DNA of 64,000 nt from Ignavibacteriales bacterium (GCA_015709675.1 CP054182.1:3327448-3391447), one strand, 5' to 3'. Counted from the stretch's first letter, positions 33,659-42,973 are shown. Made by a program: numbers and translations. Notes: a model not told the origin generated them from the sequence alone.

Positions 33659-36411
33659 AAATTAAACTCGAATGATACTCCTAAACGGACTTCTCTGGGA
33701 GGGAAGAAATAATTAGGCCGCTGAAAGTATTCCTGCGGGGAATGAATGCCGGGAATGGTTTCAGAAAGCTCCTGAGTGGTTTTTGTTCCGCCGGAGTTCT
33801 GGAAAAGAGAGTACGTCGCGCGGCCGGTATCAAAATATACTACTCTTTCATTCAGAGTATCGAACAGGTTGAATATCTTAAGGAACAGATTTAAACGGAT
33901 ATCGAAGAGAGATATAGTTTTTTCGGCAAGCAGGTCAACGCGTGCATTCGAAGGCCTGCGTCCGCTGTTGGTTTTAGCATAGAGCTGGGTCTGAGTAATC
34001 TGCGGGGTATACGGAAGACCAGTTCCGAGACGTCCGATAAGACTCACATTCCAGTCTCCTGCCTCCCCGACACTCACCGTCGTATTTAGCGTATGTGTCT
34101 GATCCCATGGAAGATATACAACTACTTTCTCACTCTGTCTGCCTGATGAGAGATCAAGGAAAAATGCATCTGCATCGGTATCATTTCCTTCTGCGATCTG
34201 TAGAGTATAGTCGAGAGTTACGCCAAGCCAGTCACTCTTAGTTCTCCTTTTTGTCAGTGAGAAGGTAAACCCTTTTATTCCGCCGTAATCCTTATTCACA
34301 TATTTAAGGTAGGTCTTATCACCAGCAACACGGACAACCTGTGTAGCCAGCAGATCACGGACATCCTTAAAGAATCCGGTAACGTTAAAAGCAAGATCTT
34401 CCGTTAACTGCTGCTGAAGGCCAAGTTCATATGTAACGGTTTTTTCAGGATTCAGATTTGCATTGCCATAAAGGGGCTGCCCGACCGAGTAACTGAACTT
34501 AAAATCAGAGTTTGAATAGAGATACTGAAAAGGAGGAATCTGGAAAAAATGACCATAGGAAAAATGGATAATTCCTTTGTCAGTAATCGGGAAGGAGATG
34601 CCGAGACGCGGTGAAATCTGATGTTTTACCGATGCATCCTTAAGCAGTTCATCTTTGTTGATATATGGCGGTATCTCCGGATCATTGGGAGTGGGATAAA
34701 AGATATTCACTGAGGCCCGGGATTCAGGATTAAACATATCATAGCGGATACCAAGATTCACGATGATATTGTCATACTCCATTTTATCCTGAATATATGC
34801 TGAAATCTCAAATGGCTTTTTTACGTAATAATCATGAAACGCGGTACTTACAGGCAGGATAGTCGGCTCAAGGAACCGTGAGGAATCACGTTTCACGGTG
34901 AAGTTCTGATAGTCCATAGTGTGTGACTTTACTTCAAAACCGGTTTTTATCTCATGATTCATGTCAATCTGAGAGACAATATCAAACTTTGCCAGAAGAG
35001 TCTGTGATTTTTCGTAATTGTGGTTATTTTGTGTGCCTCCGAAATAGAACATATACGGGGCGGGAGTGGTAAGTTTTTCTTCAGGCTGATGCCGGGGGTC
35101 GGGGCGAAGTCCGGAGAGTGACATTCCCGGTTCAAAATCAACCTGATTACCTGATGCATTAAGCAGAGGATAAAGATAAGCAGATGATTTATTGTAATTA
35201 TGTGAACCGCGCAGGGTATAGAATGTTTTGTCGCTGATTGCCTGACGGATTTCAATCGAGTTCAGCATACCGTCATCATAATAGGTTCTGGTGCCTTCAG
35301 GATTATACTTAAAGTTATGATCATATCCCTTACCGGTGGAACCGGAAAGAATTAAATCGTAATTTATTTTAACCGCGGTCCAGGGTTTAAGGGTCAGTTT
35401 AAAAGTTGCCGAATACGATTCATTCCAGTTCATGGGAACAATGGCATTATCACCGGTCAGAGCAATACGAATATCATTGGGATTCATCGGATTAACATAG
35501 GCAGAATCAGAGGTTTTGTGTTCCCTTATTCCGTAAAGCCAGCCGTCATCTTTATCATGACGCCCTGAGAAAAAGAAGCCCAGCATTTTTTCAAGACCAG
35601 GAACCGGACCGCCGAGAGTGAATTCTGTAACAGAATTACTCAAGACATCAAGATCGTCTATATTTGGAAAACGGGAAGTTTTTCCACTGAAATGGTCTCC
35701 GGTATAAAAAGAAAATTGCCCGGTATATTTCTCTCCCCCCTCTTTCGTAATACTGTTTACGATACCGCTCATTGCATTGCCATATTCAGCATTAAAAGTA
35801 CCGCTTATCACGGAGAGCTCCTGTATCGCATTTGTTGCAAGCTGCACTGTCGCACTGTTATCAAACGGGTTTGAAACCGGAATTCCATTAATGGTATATT
35901 GAATTTCGCTGGATCTTCCGCCGCGGATATGAATACTTCCGTCCACACCCTGCGTGACTCCCGCCTGAAGCGTTAATAACTGAGATATACTTTCAACAGG
36001 GAGTGTTTTAATCTGCTGGGCATCAATGGTTGATTGCGATGAGGTGAGGTCTTTCCGGACGAGGGGAGCTTTTGCTTCAACGACCACTGCATCAAGCAGA
36101 ACATCTTCAGTGCCAAGATTCACATCCAGGCGCGTTGTGAAGTCAACATTGATTTTTACTGAAAGGAATTTTTTTGACTGATAACCGACGGCTGAGAAGA
36201 TAACAGTATATTCACCCGGGGGGATATTATTGATGAGGTAGTTACCATTCAGGTCAGTCGCTGCACCAAAACCTGTGCCTTCAAGGATGATGTTCACTCC
36301 GTAGAGCGCCTCACCGGTTGACTCATCTTTTACTCTTCCGGAAAGTTTACCTGTTGTGCCGGCAAGCAAAAGCTGAACTGAAAGTAAGCACAGTAGCAGT
36401 ACTTTTTTCAT
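33655..36411 (-). CDS. TonB-dependent receptor with CarboxypepD-reg-like N-terminal domain
   Basis: 918 residues: signal peptide (MKKVLLLCLLSVQLLLAG), carboxypeptidase-regulatory-like domain (about 22-108; GKLSGRVKDESTGEALYGV, YTVIFSAVGYQSKKFLSV), plug (about 115-235; TLQAGVTQGVDGSIHIRGGRSSEI), then a 22-strand-type barrel ending in EVRLGVSFEFNL with a terminal phenylalanine near the end. The start has GGAG 8 bases upstream. No SusD partner is adjacent; instead the next gene is the T9SS-type giant protein, overlapping by ATGA. The ligand is unknown. Confidence 0.92.
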   Translation of the reverse strand: MKKVLLLCLLSVQLLLAGTTGKLSGRVKDESTGEALYGVNIILEGTGFGAATDLNGNYLINNIPPGEYTVIFSAVGYQSKKFLSVKINVDFTTRLDVNLGTEDVLLDAVVVEAKAPLVRKDLTSSQSTIDAQQIKTLPVESISQLLTLQAGVTQGVDGSIHIRGGRSSEIQYTINGIPVSNPFDNSATVQLATNAIQELSVISGTFNAEYGNAMSGIVNSITKEGGEKYTGQFSFYTGDHFSGKTSRFPNIDDLDVLSNSVTEFTLGGPVPGLEKMLGFFFSGRHDKDDGWLYGIREHKTSDSAYVNPMNPNDIRIALTGDNAIVPMNWNESYSATFKLTLKPWTAVKINYDLILSGSTGKGYDHNFKYNPEGTRTYYDDGMLNSIEIRQAISDKTFYTLRGSHNYNKSSAYLYPLLNASGNQVDFEPGMSLSGLRPDPRHQPEEKLTTPAPYMFYFGGTQNNHNYEKSQTLLAKFDIVSQIDMNHEIKTGFEVKSHTMDYQNFTVKRDSSRFLEPTILPVSTAFHDYYVKKPFEISAYIQDKMEYDNIIVNLGIRYDMFNPESRASVNIFYPTPNDPEIPPYINKDELLKDASVKHQISPRLGISFPITDKGIIHFSYGHFFQIPPFQYLYSNSDFKFSYSVGQPLYGNANLNPEKTVTYELGLQQQLTEDLAFNVTGFFKDVRDLLATQVVRVAGDKTYLKYVNKDYGGIKGFTFSLTKRRTKSDWLGVTLDYTLQIAEGNDTDADAFFLDLSSGRQSEKVVVYLPWDQTHTLNTTVSVGEAGDWNVSLIGRLGTGLPYTPQITQTQLYAKTNSGRRPSNARVDLLAEKTISLFDIRLNLFLKIFNLFDTLNERVVYFDTGRATYSLFQNSGGTKTTQELSETIPGIHSPQEYFQRPNYFFPPREVRLGVSFEFNL

Positions 36412-36623
36412 TATTTCGACTCCTGTTGTTGAAGAGGGATGCATCAGAGATCGATTAGGTCATTTAAAAATGCCCTGAGATGCAAAACCTAAAAATAAGT
36501 AAGCCCGGGCATCTGACCAAATACTGTTCTGATATTTTGAGAGGGAATTTTGTTCGAGGGAGCAGAGATTGAAAAATTCGGAAAATAATCTGATAAACTT
36601 AAAATCTAAGTTCATCAGGAATC

Positions 36624-36668
36624 AAAAGTATGCAAATTTGCAATCTGACTGCAAATTTGCATACTTTT
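36624..36668 (-). terminator. Perfect 19-bp hairpin (terminator or dyad) between DUF1460 gene and TonB receptor gene
   Basis: Arms AAAAGTATGCAAATTTGCA (36624-36642) and TGCAAATTTGCATACTTTT (36650-36668) with loop ATCTGAC form a perfect 19-bp stem. Each arm also contains the 12-bp palindrome TGCAAATTTGCA. T-rich ends occur on both sides, so it could end transcription of the DUF1460 unit; paired palindromes could also be regulator sites for the TonB receptor gene downstream. Confidence 0.65.
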
Positions 36669-36685
36669 TAACCCGCAAGGGCAGC

Positions 36686-37540
36686 TTAAATCTCTGCCGG
36701 TCTCAGGACCATTATCCCGGTGTGTTTTTTTATTCCGGCCAGGTATTTGTCAAGGGGGACATCGGTTATCTGCACTTTGGCACCGACCTGAGGAGCATGC
36801 ATAAAATGAATCCTTCCATTTATCTCAACAGCTATGCCAACGTGATTGATATCGAGACCGTTTACACTTGAAGTGATAGCGATCAGGTCTCCGTTTTTAA
36901 TTTTCTCTTCAGCTATGGAAACATTTTTCTTAGGGATGTAATAATACTGACGGCTGTTAATCTCATTCTCGGTTTCCTTAATTGCCTTCAGATTTTCCGG
37001 ATTCCCTTTAATCTGCTTATAAAGGTTCTGATTTTCAGACATGAAAGAAACCTTTTTGTTATAAGGCACTCCCCCGGTCTCCTTCGTGATATCCATAACA
37101 ATTCCCTTGGACTGATTATCATGAATCCAGTCGGTAAAATAGTGGAGACGAGAGGGGTAACCGTCAATTCTGCCTCCGCGGTAACGTATATACTGAAGTT
37201 CTGCCAGATATGCTTCAAAGCCGTTTTTCCCCTGCTTTATGAGCCGGGCAAATACAAGACTGTTTTCAAGAAAAGTTGTGCAATCAAGACTCCTGAGATT
37301 CACGACAAGTGACTCTTCTCCCGGCTTCTCAAGCGTGAATGCTTCGTAATCCACGCCCAGAAAGGATTTACCTATCTCAACAATCACATCCCCTGCCGGA
37401 AGCTCAGAAAGACCTTTACTAACAGCAAGTTCAAATTTTGATTTGCAGATTTCCATATCCTTTTTGTCATGATCACCAGCCATCATAATGAATGGAATGA
37501 TTATGAACAAAATCATAAAACGGAGGTCAGAACGGACCAT
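36686..37540 (-). CDS. DUF1460 (N-acetylmuramoyl-L-alanine amidase-like, NlpC/P60-fold) exported protein
   Basis: About 284 residues. After a hydrophobic signal segment (FMILFIIIPFIMMAG) the catalytic-cysteine block is NLRSLDCTTFLENSLVF and further conserved blocks are YIRYRGGRIDGYPSRLHY, HYFTDWIHDN and the C-terminal LDINHVGIAVEINGRIHFM with its catalytic histidines. DUF1460 enzymes cleave or bind peptidoglycan-type peptides in the envelope; the exact substrate here is not known. Start at 37540 (ATG with GAGG 6 bases upstream) overlaps the dnaB coding end by 14 bases; later ATGs exist. Confidence 0.8.
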   Translation of the reverse strand: MVRSDLRFMILFIIIPFIMMAGDHDKKDMEICKSKFELAVSKGLSELPAGDVIVEIGKSFLGVDYEAFTLEKPGEESLVVNLRSLDCTTFLENSLVFARLIKQGKNGFEAYLAELQYIRYRGGRIDGYPSRLHYFTDWIHDNQSKGIVMDITKETGGVPYNKKVSFMSENQNLYKQIKGNPENLKAIKETENEINSRQYYYIPKKNVSIAEEKIKNGDLIAITSSVNGLDINHVGIAVEINGRIHFMHAPQVGAKVQITDVPLDKYLAGIKKHTGIMVLRPAEI

Positions 37541-38981
37541 CTTCATCCTCATCTTGATATTTTTTAATTCCGGCCTGAACACTTTCAGGTATCTGATAAT
37601 GCTCACCGGCAAAACTTTCGAATCGGGAATATTCTCCGATAAAATTCAGATTAATTTCACCGGTCGGGCCGTTCCGGTGTTTCGCGATAATGATTTCCGC
37701 CAGCCCTTTTTTTGCTTCTCTTTCCGGATTGTTTTTCTGCATATAATATTCCGGCCGGTGGATAAACATCACCACATCCGCATCTTGTTCAATTGCACCG
37801 GATTCACGAAGGTTGGAAAGCTGAGGACGGTTATCTTTCTGATTTTCCACTTCACGGTTTAGCTGTGAAAGCGCCATGACGGGGATATTAAGATCCTTGG
37901 CCATCGCTTTTAATGACATGGATATATACGCAATTTCACGCTCGCGGCTTTCCGACACTTCAGGGGCGCGGATTAGCTGCAGGTAGTCAATAATGATAAA
38001 CTGTACATTATGCTCAAAAACCAGACGCCTGGCTTTGGCACGGATATCCATAATGGTCTGCCCTGCGCCGTCATCAAGAAAGATGGGTGATGATCTTAGT
38101 TTGGAAGTAGCAGTTGCAAGTTTTCTGAAGTCATCATGCGAAAAATTACCTTTCCGCAGGCGGTTCGAATCCATTCGTGCCTCTGCTGCAATCAAACGCA
38201 TCATCAGCTGAATGCGGCTCATTTCAAGCGAGAAAATCGCTACCGGCGCATTGCTGAGTACGGCAACATTCCTCATCAGGGAGAGAGCAAGGGCAGTTTT
38301 TCCCATAGCGGGACGGGCAGCAAGAATTATCAGATCAGATTTCTGAAAGCCGTTTAGGATATTATCAAGATCATAATAGCCGGTTTTAACAGCGTATTTA
38401 TCGGTATCCCTGTCAAGCAGATGCTCGATATATTCAAGTGCCTCCATTGCAGCACTGGACATCTTTACAAAACCTTTTCGGGTCTGCTCCTGTGAGATCT
38501 GCATCAGTTTGCTGTTTGCGTGGTCCAGAATCTGAAACGCATCATCCTCCCCTAAATACGCTGCCTGAGCAGTTTCATTTGAAACCGCAATCAGCTGCCG
38601 GAGAATGTTCTTTTCCTGAAGCACTCTCGCGTAGTATTCAACATTTGCGGCTGAGGTAACATTCTGTGTCAGCTGAGCGATATAAGCTACTCCCCCCGCC
38701 TGCTCAAGTTTACCGGCCTTTTTCAGCTGCTCAATAACCATAACGCCGTCAACCGGCTGGGTCATGCTAAAGAGTTCATACACCGCTTCATAAATTAAAC
38801 GGTTAGCTTCTGAATAAAAGGATTCAGCAGTAAGAATACCCAGAACTTTTGGAACCGCCGCCTGATCAAGCAGCACAGCACCCAAAACTTTCTGTTCAAC
38901 ATCCGGCGCGGATGGTGTTACTAGTACACCGTCAATTGTTTCCGGTTCTCTCTGCTTTTTTCTTTTCTGATATCGTTCCAT
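37527..38981 (-). CDS. dnaB: DnaB, replicative DNA helicase
   Basis: 484 residues. N-terminal domain (about 28-150; PDVEQKVLGAVLLDQAAVP), linker helix, and RecA-like helicase core with Walker A ARPAMGKT (222-229), Walker B VQFIIIDYLQLI and the C-terminal motif LRESGAIEQDADVVMFIHRP. The hexamer unwinds DNA ahead of the fork. No intein insertion is present. The 3' end (DEDEDGPF) overlaps the start of the DUF1460 gene. Confidence 0.98.
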   Translation of the reverse strand: MERYQKRKKQREPETIDGVLVTPSAPDVEQKVLGAVLLDQAAVPKVLGILTAESFYSEANRLIYEAVYELFSMTQPVDGVMVIEQLKKAGKLEQAGGVAYIAQLTQNVTSAANVEYYARVLQEKNILRQLIAVSNETAQAAYLGEDDAFQILDHANSKLMQISQEQTRKGFVKMSSAAMEALEYIEHLLDRDTDKYAVKTGYYDLDNILNGFQKSDLIILAARPAMGKTALALSLMRNVAVLSNAPVAIFSLEMSRIQLMMRLIAAEARMDSNRLRKGNFSHDDFRKLATATSKLRSSPIFLDDGAGQTIMDIRAKARRLVFEHNVQFIIIDYLQLIRAPEVSESREREIAYISMSLKAMAKDLNIPVMALSQLNREVENQKDNRPQLSNLRESGAIEQDADVVMFIHRPEYYMQKNNPEREAKKGLAEIIIAKHRNGPTGEINLNFIGEYSRFESFAGEHYQIPESVQAGIKKYQDEDEDGPF

Positions 38982-38990
38982 ATATACTCG

Positions 38991-39797
38991 TTACTCTGCC
39001 GGAAGTTCGTCATAGAGTTTTCTAAACTGCTGCACATCAGTCCAGGTATCCCTCTTGAGGGCAGGGTTTCTTAAGAGTGCGGCCGGGTGGTAGGTAACCA
39101 TTACCCGTGCATGGCCGTACTCAAACACCTTACCGCGCATAGAGGAAAGAGTGGCCTTTTTGCCCAGAAGCCCAAGAACCGCAGTCGCTCCGAGAAGCAG
39201 AATCAGTTTGGGTTCAACCAGATCAATCTGCTTTTGCAGATATGGCATGCATGCTTCAATTTCAGCAGGAAACGGAGTACGGTTTGCCGGAGGCCTGCAT
39301 TTTACAATGTTTGCTATATATACTTCTTCCCTGGTAAATTTTATGGCTTTAAGGATATCGGTTAAAAGCTGGCCCGCTTTGCCTACAAAGGGCTCACCCT
39401 GCCTGTCCTCATCCGCCCCTGGTCCTTCGCCTATGAGCATTACTTTTGCATTCGGATTTCCTTTACCGAAGACAAATTTATTACGGCCTTTTGCGAGCTC
39501 ACACTTCTGACAATTGCATATTTTCTGTTCAAACTCGTGCAGTGTGGTAATGTGATTAAACACCTGAAGCACTTCTGAGGGTATAATACGTTCGGTCTGA
39601 AGCGGAACACTGGCCGGCTGAACCGGAGAAGGTGTGGAACGGGTAATAATTGCAGATTCCGCGCCAGGCTCTTTCGCAGATACTGATCTTCTCTCATTAA
39701 GAAGTGAAGGTATTTTCACGCTGAGCGGCTGATATAAATCATCACCGAAAATCTCCTGCTGCTTTTTCAGCAGATCAATCAGTTCAGTTCTTTCCAT
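38991..39797 (-). CDS. Family 4/5 uracil-DNA glycosylase with 4Fe-4S cluster
   Basis: 268 residues. The glycosylase domain starts at about 85: cluster cysteines fit C96-x2-C99 plus C167-x15-C183, exactly the family 4 spacing; motif A is GEGPGADEDRQGEPFVG and motif B is TYHPAALLRNPALK. It removes uracil from DNA. The first 85 residues (proline- and serine-rich, e.g. TPSPVQPASVPLQTE) are an extension that looks disordered. It overlaps coaBC by 14 bases. Confidence 0.95.
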   Translation of the reverse strand: MERTELIDLLKKQQEIFGDDLYQPLSVKIPSLLNERRSVSAKEPGAESAIITRSTPSPVQPASVPLQTERIIPSEVLQVFNHITTLHEFEQKICNCQKCELAKGRNKFVFGKGNPNAKVMLIGEGPGADEDRQGEPFVGKAGQLLTDILKAIKFTREEVYIANIVKCRPPANRTPFPAEIEACMPYLQKQIDLVEPKLILLLGATAVLGLLGKKATLSSMRGKVFEYGHARVMVTYHPAALLRNPALKRDTWTDVQQFRKLYDELPAE

Positions 39798-41013
39798 GAG
39801 ACTTTCTGTAGTCTATGATCTGATCCAGCAGTCTGTTCGCTACTTCGAATTTTGAGGCCATCCCTATTTCTTTTTTTCCTCCATCTGAGGTAAATACCGT
39901 TACTGAATTGGTCGGCACCTCAAAACCAGAGCCGGCATTATTCAAGGAATTCAGCACAATCATATCAAGCCCTTTTTTGCTGAGCTTTTTTTGCGCGTTT
40001 GATTCTTCATTATCCGTTTCAAGAGCAAAGCCAACTACGGTCTTTCCCTTTTTTTCGACTGATGCAATAAGATCTGGATTTTCTGTCAGAGCAATTGAAC
40101 CAACTGATGATTCTTTTTTAATCTTTCTATCAGATATAACAGCCGGACGGAAATCAGCCACTGCTGCCGCCATAATCGTAATATCTGTTTTGGCTGAGGA
40201 TTGCAGCAGTGCTTCCTGCATCTGAAGAGCAGAACGTACTGAAGTAAATTTCATTTCAGGGTAAGGTGTATATACCGAAGGACCGGAAATCAGTTCAACA
40301 TCAGCACCCCTGAGCCAGGCTGCTTTTGCGATTGCATATCCCATAAGTCCCGTTGAGCGATTGCCGATAAACCGCACGGGATCAATATCTTCATAAGTAG
40401 GTCCGGCAGTTACCGTAATTGAAGTTCCGGCAAGATCACGTTTATACCCCATGAGCACAGAGGCGGCTGCTTCAATGATCTTTTCCGTTTCAGGAAGTCT
40501 TCCGATTCCCTGAAGACCTGAAGCAAGTTCACCTGATTCAGCAGGGAGAATATGATATCCTCTTCTCTCAAGGACCTTGATATTTTCCGCGGCTGCGGGA
40601 CTGTTATACATATCCAGATCGGCGGCGGGACAAATCAGTACCGGTGAGCGCATCGCGGAAAAAAGTACGGTCAGTGCATTATCAGCGATACCATAAGTAA
40701 TTTTTGCGACAGTATTCACTGTGGCAGGAGCAATGATCATTAGATCGGCTTTAAGCGCCAGGTCAATATGCCAGGTGCCTAGTGAGGAACCGGATTTCTG
40801 ATTTTCAGGAAAAACATTGATGATGACAGGGTTTCCGGAGAGTGCGGAAAACGTGAGAGGGGCAACAAACTCAGCGGCAGAGGAGGTCATGATAACATGA
40901 ACCTCCGCTCCGCTTTTCTTTAATTCTCTAACGAGCAGACATGCCTTATAGGCAGCAATTCCTCCTGTAACTCCAAGAAGAATTTTTTTCCCGGAGAAGA
41001 CTTCCGGGAGCAT
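39784..41013 (-). CDS. coaBC: CoaBC, bifunctional phosphopantothenoylcysteine decarboxylase/ligase
   Basis: 409 residues: flavin-dependent decarboxylase (1-190) and CTP-dependent ligase (190-409). Decarboxylase marks: ILLGVTGGIAAYKA, catalytic His82 in GTWHIDLALKADL, and APATVNTVAK. The usual PxMNxxMW motif reads PAADLDMY (129-136), so the E. coli Asn is Asp132 here, and the clamp cysteine of E. coli is replaced (LASGLQGIGR, serine 165). Ligase marks: TAGPTYEDIDPVRFIGNRSTG and VGFALETDN. Two steps from pantothenate to CoA. It starts one base after rpoZ. Confidence 0.96.
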   Translation of the reverse strand: MLPEVFSGKKILLGVTGGIAAYKACLLVRELKKSGAEVHVIMTSSAAEFVAPLTFSALSGNPVIINVFPENQKSGSSLGTWHIDLALKADLMIIAPATVNTVAKITYGIADNALTVLFSAMRSPVLICPAADLDMYNSPAAAENIKVLERRGYHILPAESGELASGLQGIGRLPETEKIIEAAASVLMGYKRDLAGTSITVTAGPTYEDIDPVRFIGNRSTGLMGYAIAKAAWLRGADVELISGPSVYTPYPEMKFTSVRSALQMQEALLQSSAKTDITIMAAAVADFRPAVISDRKIKKESSVGSIALTENPDLIASVEKKGKTVVGFALETDNEESNAQKKLSKKGLDMIVLNSLNNAGSGFEVPTNSVTVFTSDGGKKEIGMASKFEVANRLLDQIIDYRKSHGKN

Positions 41014-41014
41014 G

Positions 41015-41314
41015 TCACTTTTCCTTTCCCTTGTAGGTGTATTCGATCTCGTCGTTGAGGAACTGTTTCAGAGCATGAATGTGGGGTTTATCCCTTTTTT
41101 CAAACTCAGCAGAAAGACTTCTCTGCTGCGGATTGTTGAAATCCTCTGCATCATCATCAACCACGGTACCAACAACATCCTTAAGGCGGTTCTCAAATTC
41201 AAGTTTTACTTCATCATTGAGATCGCGGGCTTTGCGTCCGGCTATGACTATAGCTTCATATATATTACCGGCTCTTTTATCTATCTCACGCAGATCAATT
41301 GGTTCTAACGGCAT
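41015..41314 (-). CDS. rpoZ: RNA polymerase omega subunit-like protein
   Basis: 99 residues. The omega core is visible: IDKRAGNIYEAIVIAGRKARDLNDE, in which the N-Y-E-A-I and R-K-A-R positions match RpoZ, followed by a divergent acidic tail (DDDAEDFNN) and QFLNDEIEYTYKGKEK typical of the Bacteroidota-type protein. Location gmk-rpoZ-coaBC is the classical bacterial arrangement, which supports the call. Confidence 0.85.
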   Translation of the reverse strand: MPLEPIDLREIDKRAGNIYEAIVIAGRKARDLNDEVKLEFENRLKDVVGTVVDDDAEDFNNPQQRSLSAEFEKRDKPHIHALKQFLNDEIEYTYKGKEK

Positions 41315-41902
41315 CTATTCGTTTCCTTTTTGTTTAATTTCATCAATAAGACGGTCAAGTTCGAAGACGGCTTTTTCAACATCAGAATTAACCAGATGAT
41401 ATTCAAAATGCTCTTTCTGGCTTATTTCCATTTCGGCTCTGTTAAGACGTTTTGCCAGGTCCTCTTCAGTCTCCGTTTTTCTTTTTGTCAGCCTCTCCCT
41501 AAGCGCTTCAAGCGAGGGGGGCTCAATAAATATCAATGCTGCCCCGGGATAGCTTTTCTTTATCGAAAGCGCTCCCTTCACGTCAAGTTCAAGCAGAATA
41601 TGACGGCCGTTTTCAATGGTTGTGCTGATAAACTCCTTCAGAGTGCCATAATAATAATCATACACTCTTTCCCATTCAGCAAATTTATCTTCGGCTATCT
41701 TCTGTTCAAACTCCTCACGGCTTATGAAGAAATAATCTCTGCCGTGAACTTCCCCTTCTCTCATTTTTCTTGTGGTTGCAGAAACCGAAAATACAATATC
41801 CGGGTGTTTCTGCAAAACCTGTTTCAGAATGGTTGTTTTTCCCGTTCCGCTGGGGGCCGAAATAACCAGAATTTTACCCTTCTGCAGAACCGGATTATTC
41901 AA
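41315..41902 (-). CDS. gmk: Gmk, guanylate kinase
   Basis: 195 residues. P-loop SAPSGTGKT (15-23), the GMP-binding block SVSATTRKMREGEVHGRDYFFI, ELDVKGALSIKKSYPGAALIFI and the LID region with RLTKRKTETEEDLAKRLNRA. It phosphorylates GMP to GDP with ATP. Its start overlaps the end of yicC by eight bases and it is immediately followed by rpoZ. Confidence 0.97.
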   Translation of the reverse strand: MNNPVLQKGKILVISAPSGTGKTTILKQVLQKHPDIVFSVSATTRKMREGEVHGRDYFFISREEFEQKIAEDKFAEWERVYDYYYGTLKEFISTTIENGRHILLELDVKGALSIKKSYPGAALIFIEPPSLEALRERLTKRKTETEEDLAKRLNRAEMEISQKEHFEYHLVNSDVEKAVFELDRLIDEIKQKGNE

Positions 41903-42770
41903 TATTCTGAACCTGTTCCTTTATTTTCTCAATTTCCTCTTTGATGACCAGAGTCTCATGGATGATTTCGGCTGCAATGGATTTCGCGGAAATCGTGTTA
42001 CTCTCGCGATGCAGTTCCTGACAAAGGAAATTAAGTTTTCTGCCAACTTCACCGCCAGTTTTGAGGGTGGTGGTAAATACTTTAATATGGCTTTTAAGCC
42101 GGGTGCATTCTTCAGTAATATCGGCTTTATCCGTTAAAAGCGCAAGTTCCAGTTCAAGACGTTCGTTGAATGAAGTGGATTCCGCCACTAATTCGCGGGC
42201 ACGTTCTTTCTGCTTCTCAAAATGCTCTTTAAGCGATGACTTGAATGCTCCCATAATTCTCTCAAGTGCCTCATCTATCAGTTTCAGCCTCGAAAGCAGA
42301 TCATCTTTAAGATGATCTCCCTCTTTGCCCCGCATTCCTGAAAGGTTATCAACAGCATTGCCGAGCACTTTTTTCACCCCTTCAAAGGTCTCATCGTCCA
42401 CTCCGTCCGATTCGATAACAAACAGTTCCTTGAATGCAGTCAGGTGGCTGAGCCCGACATCTTCCTTCAGACCAAATTCCTCTTTAACTGTTCTGAGTAG
42501 ACTGATAACCTCTGAAAAGCGTTCTTTATCAATTGTTTCAGCGTTTACGGTTCCGGGTTCTGACCTTTGGGAAATATAGAGAGAAATCTTGCCCCTTTTA
42601 ATTCTCTCTCTGAGAAGCTCCCTGATTTCGAATTCACGGCTCTGCAGCGAGGCAGGCAGCCGCATACCGACTTCTAAAAATCGGCTGTTTACGCTTTTAA
42701 TTTCGACTTCAAAAAAGAGACCGTTGGAAGACCCTGAGGCCTTGCCAAAACCGGTCATACTGTAAATCAT
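41895..42770 (-). CDS. yicC: YicC-family (endo)ribonuclease-like stress protein
   Basis: 291 residues, canonical length. It begins IYSMTGFGKASG, has the N-terminal YicC domain (EIKSVNSRFLEVGMRLP) and the DUF1732 C-terminal domain (LELALLTDKADITEECTRLKSH; LNFLCQELHRESNTISAKS). YicC proteins have been reported to act as RNases and to affect stationary-phase fitness. It heads the yicC-gmk-rpoZ-coaBC-udg-dnaB-DUF1460 run. Confidence 0.95.
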   Translation of the reverse strand: MIYSMTGFGKASGSSNGLFFEVEIKSVNSRFLEVGMRLPASLQSREFEIRELLRERIKRGKISLYISQRSEPGTVNAETIDKERFSEVISLLRTVKEEFGLKEDVGLSHLTAFKELFVIESDGVDDETFEGVKKVLGNAVDNLSGMRGKEGDHLKDDLLSRLKLIDEALERIMGAFKSSLKEHFEKQKERARELVAESTSFNERLELELALLTDKADITEECTRLKSHIKVFTTTLKTGGEVGRKLNFLCQELHRESNTISAKSIAAEIIHETLVIKEEIEKIKEQVQNIE

Positions 42771-42816
42771 GCAAAATCCGGGATAAAAAGACCTTAAAGA
42801 TAGGGAATTTTTAAGG

Positions 42817-42840
42817 AATTATGAAGTGTGAAGTATGAAT
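42817..42840. repeat. Short relic of the heptanucleotide array
   Basis: Read on the minus strand this is ATTCATA CTTCACA CTTCATA ATT, in the same 7-base register as 9952-10046, just upstream of yicC. Confidence 0.65.
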
Positions 42841-42973
42841 TAAGAAAATTTGGTCAACGGTATCCGGCAGAAGTAAGGATTATCAGCACCAAGTTCCCCG
42901 AGTCAGTGATATTTCACCTCAACCAACATGAACCGTCAGCGCGGGTGACTGGTTGGCATAGTCTGTTATGACC

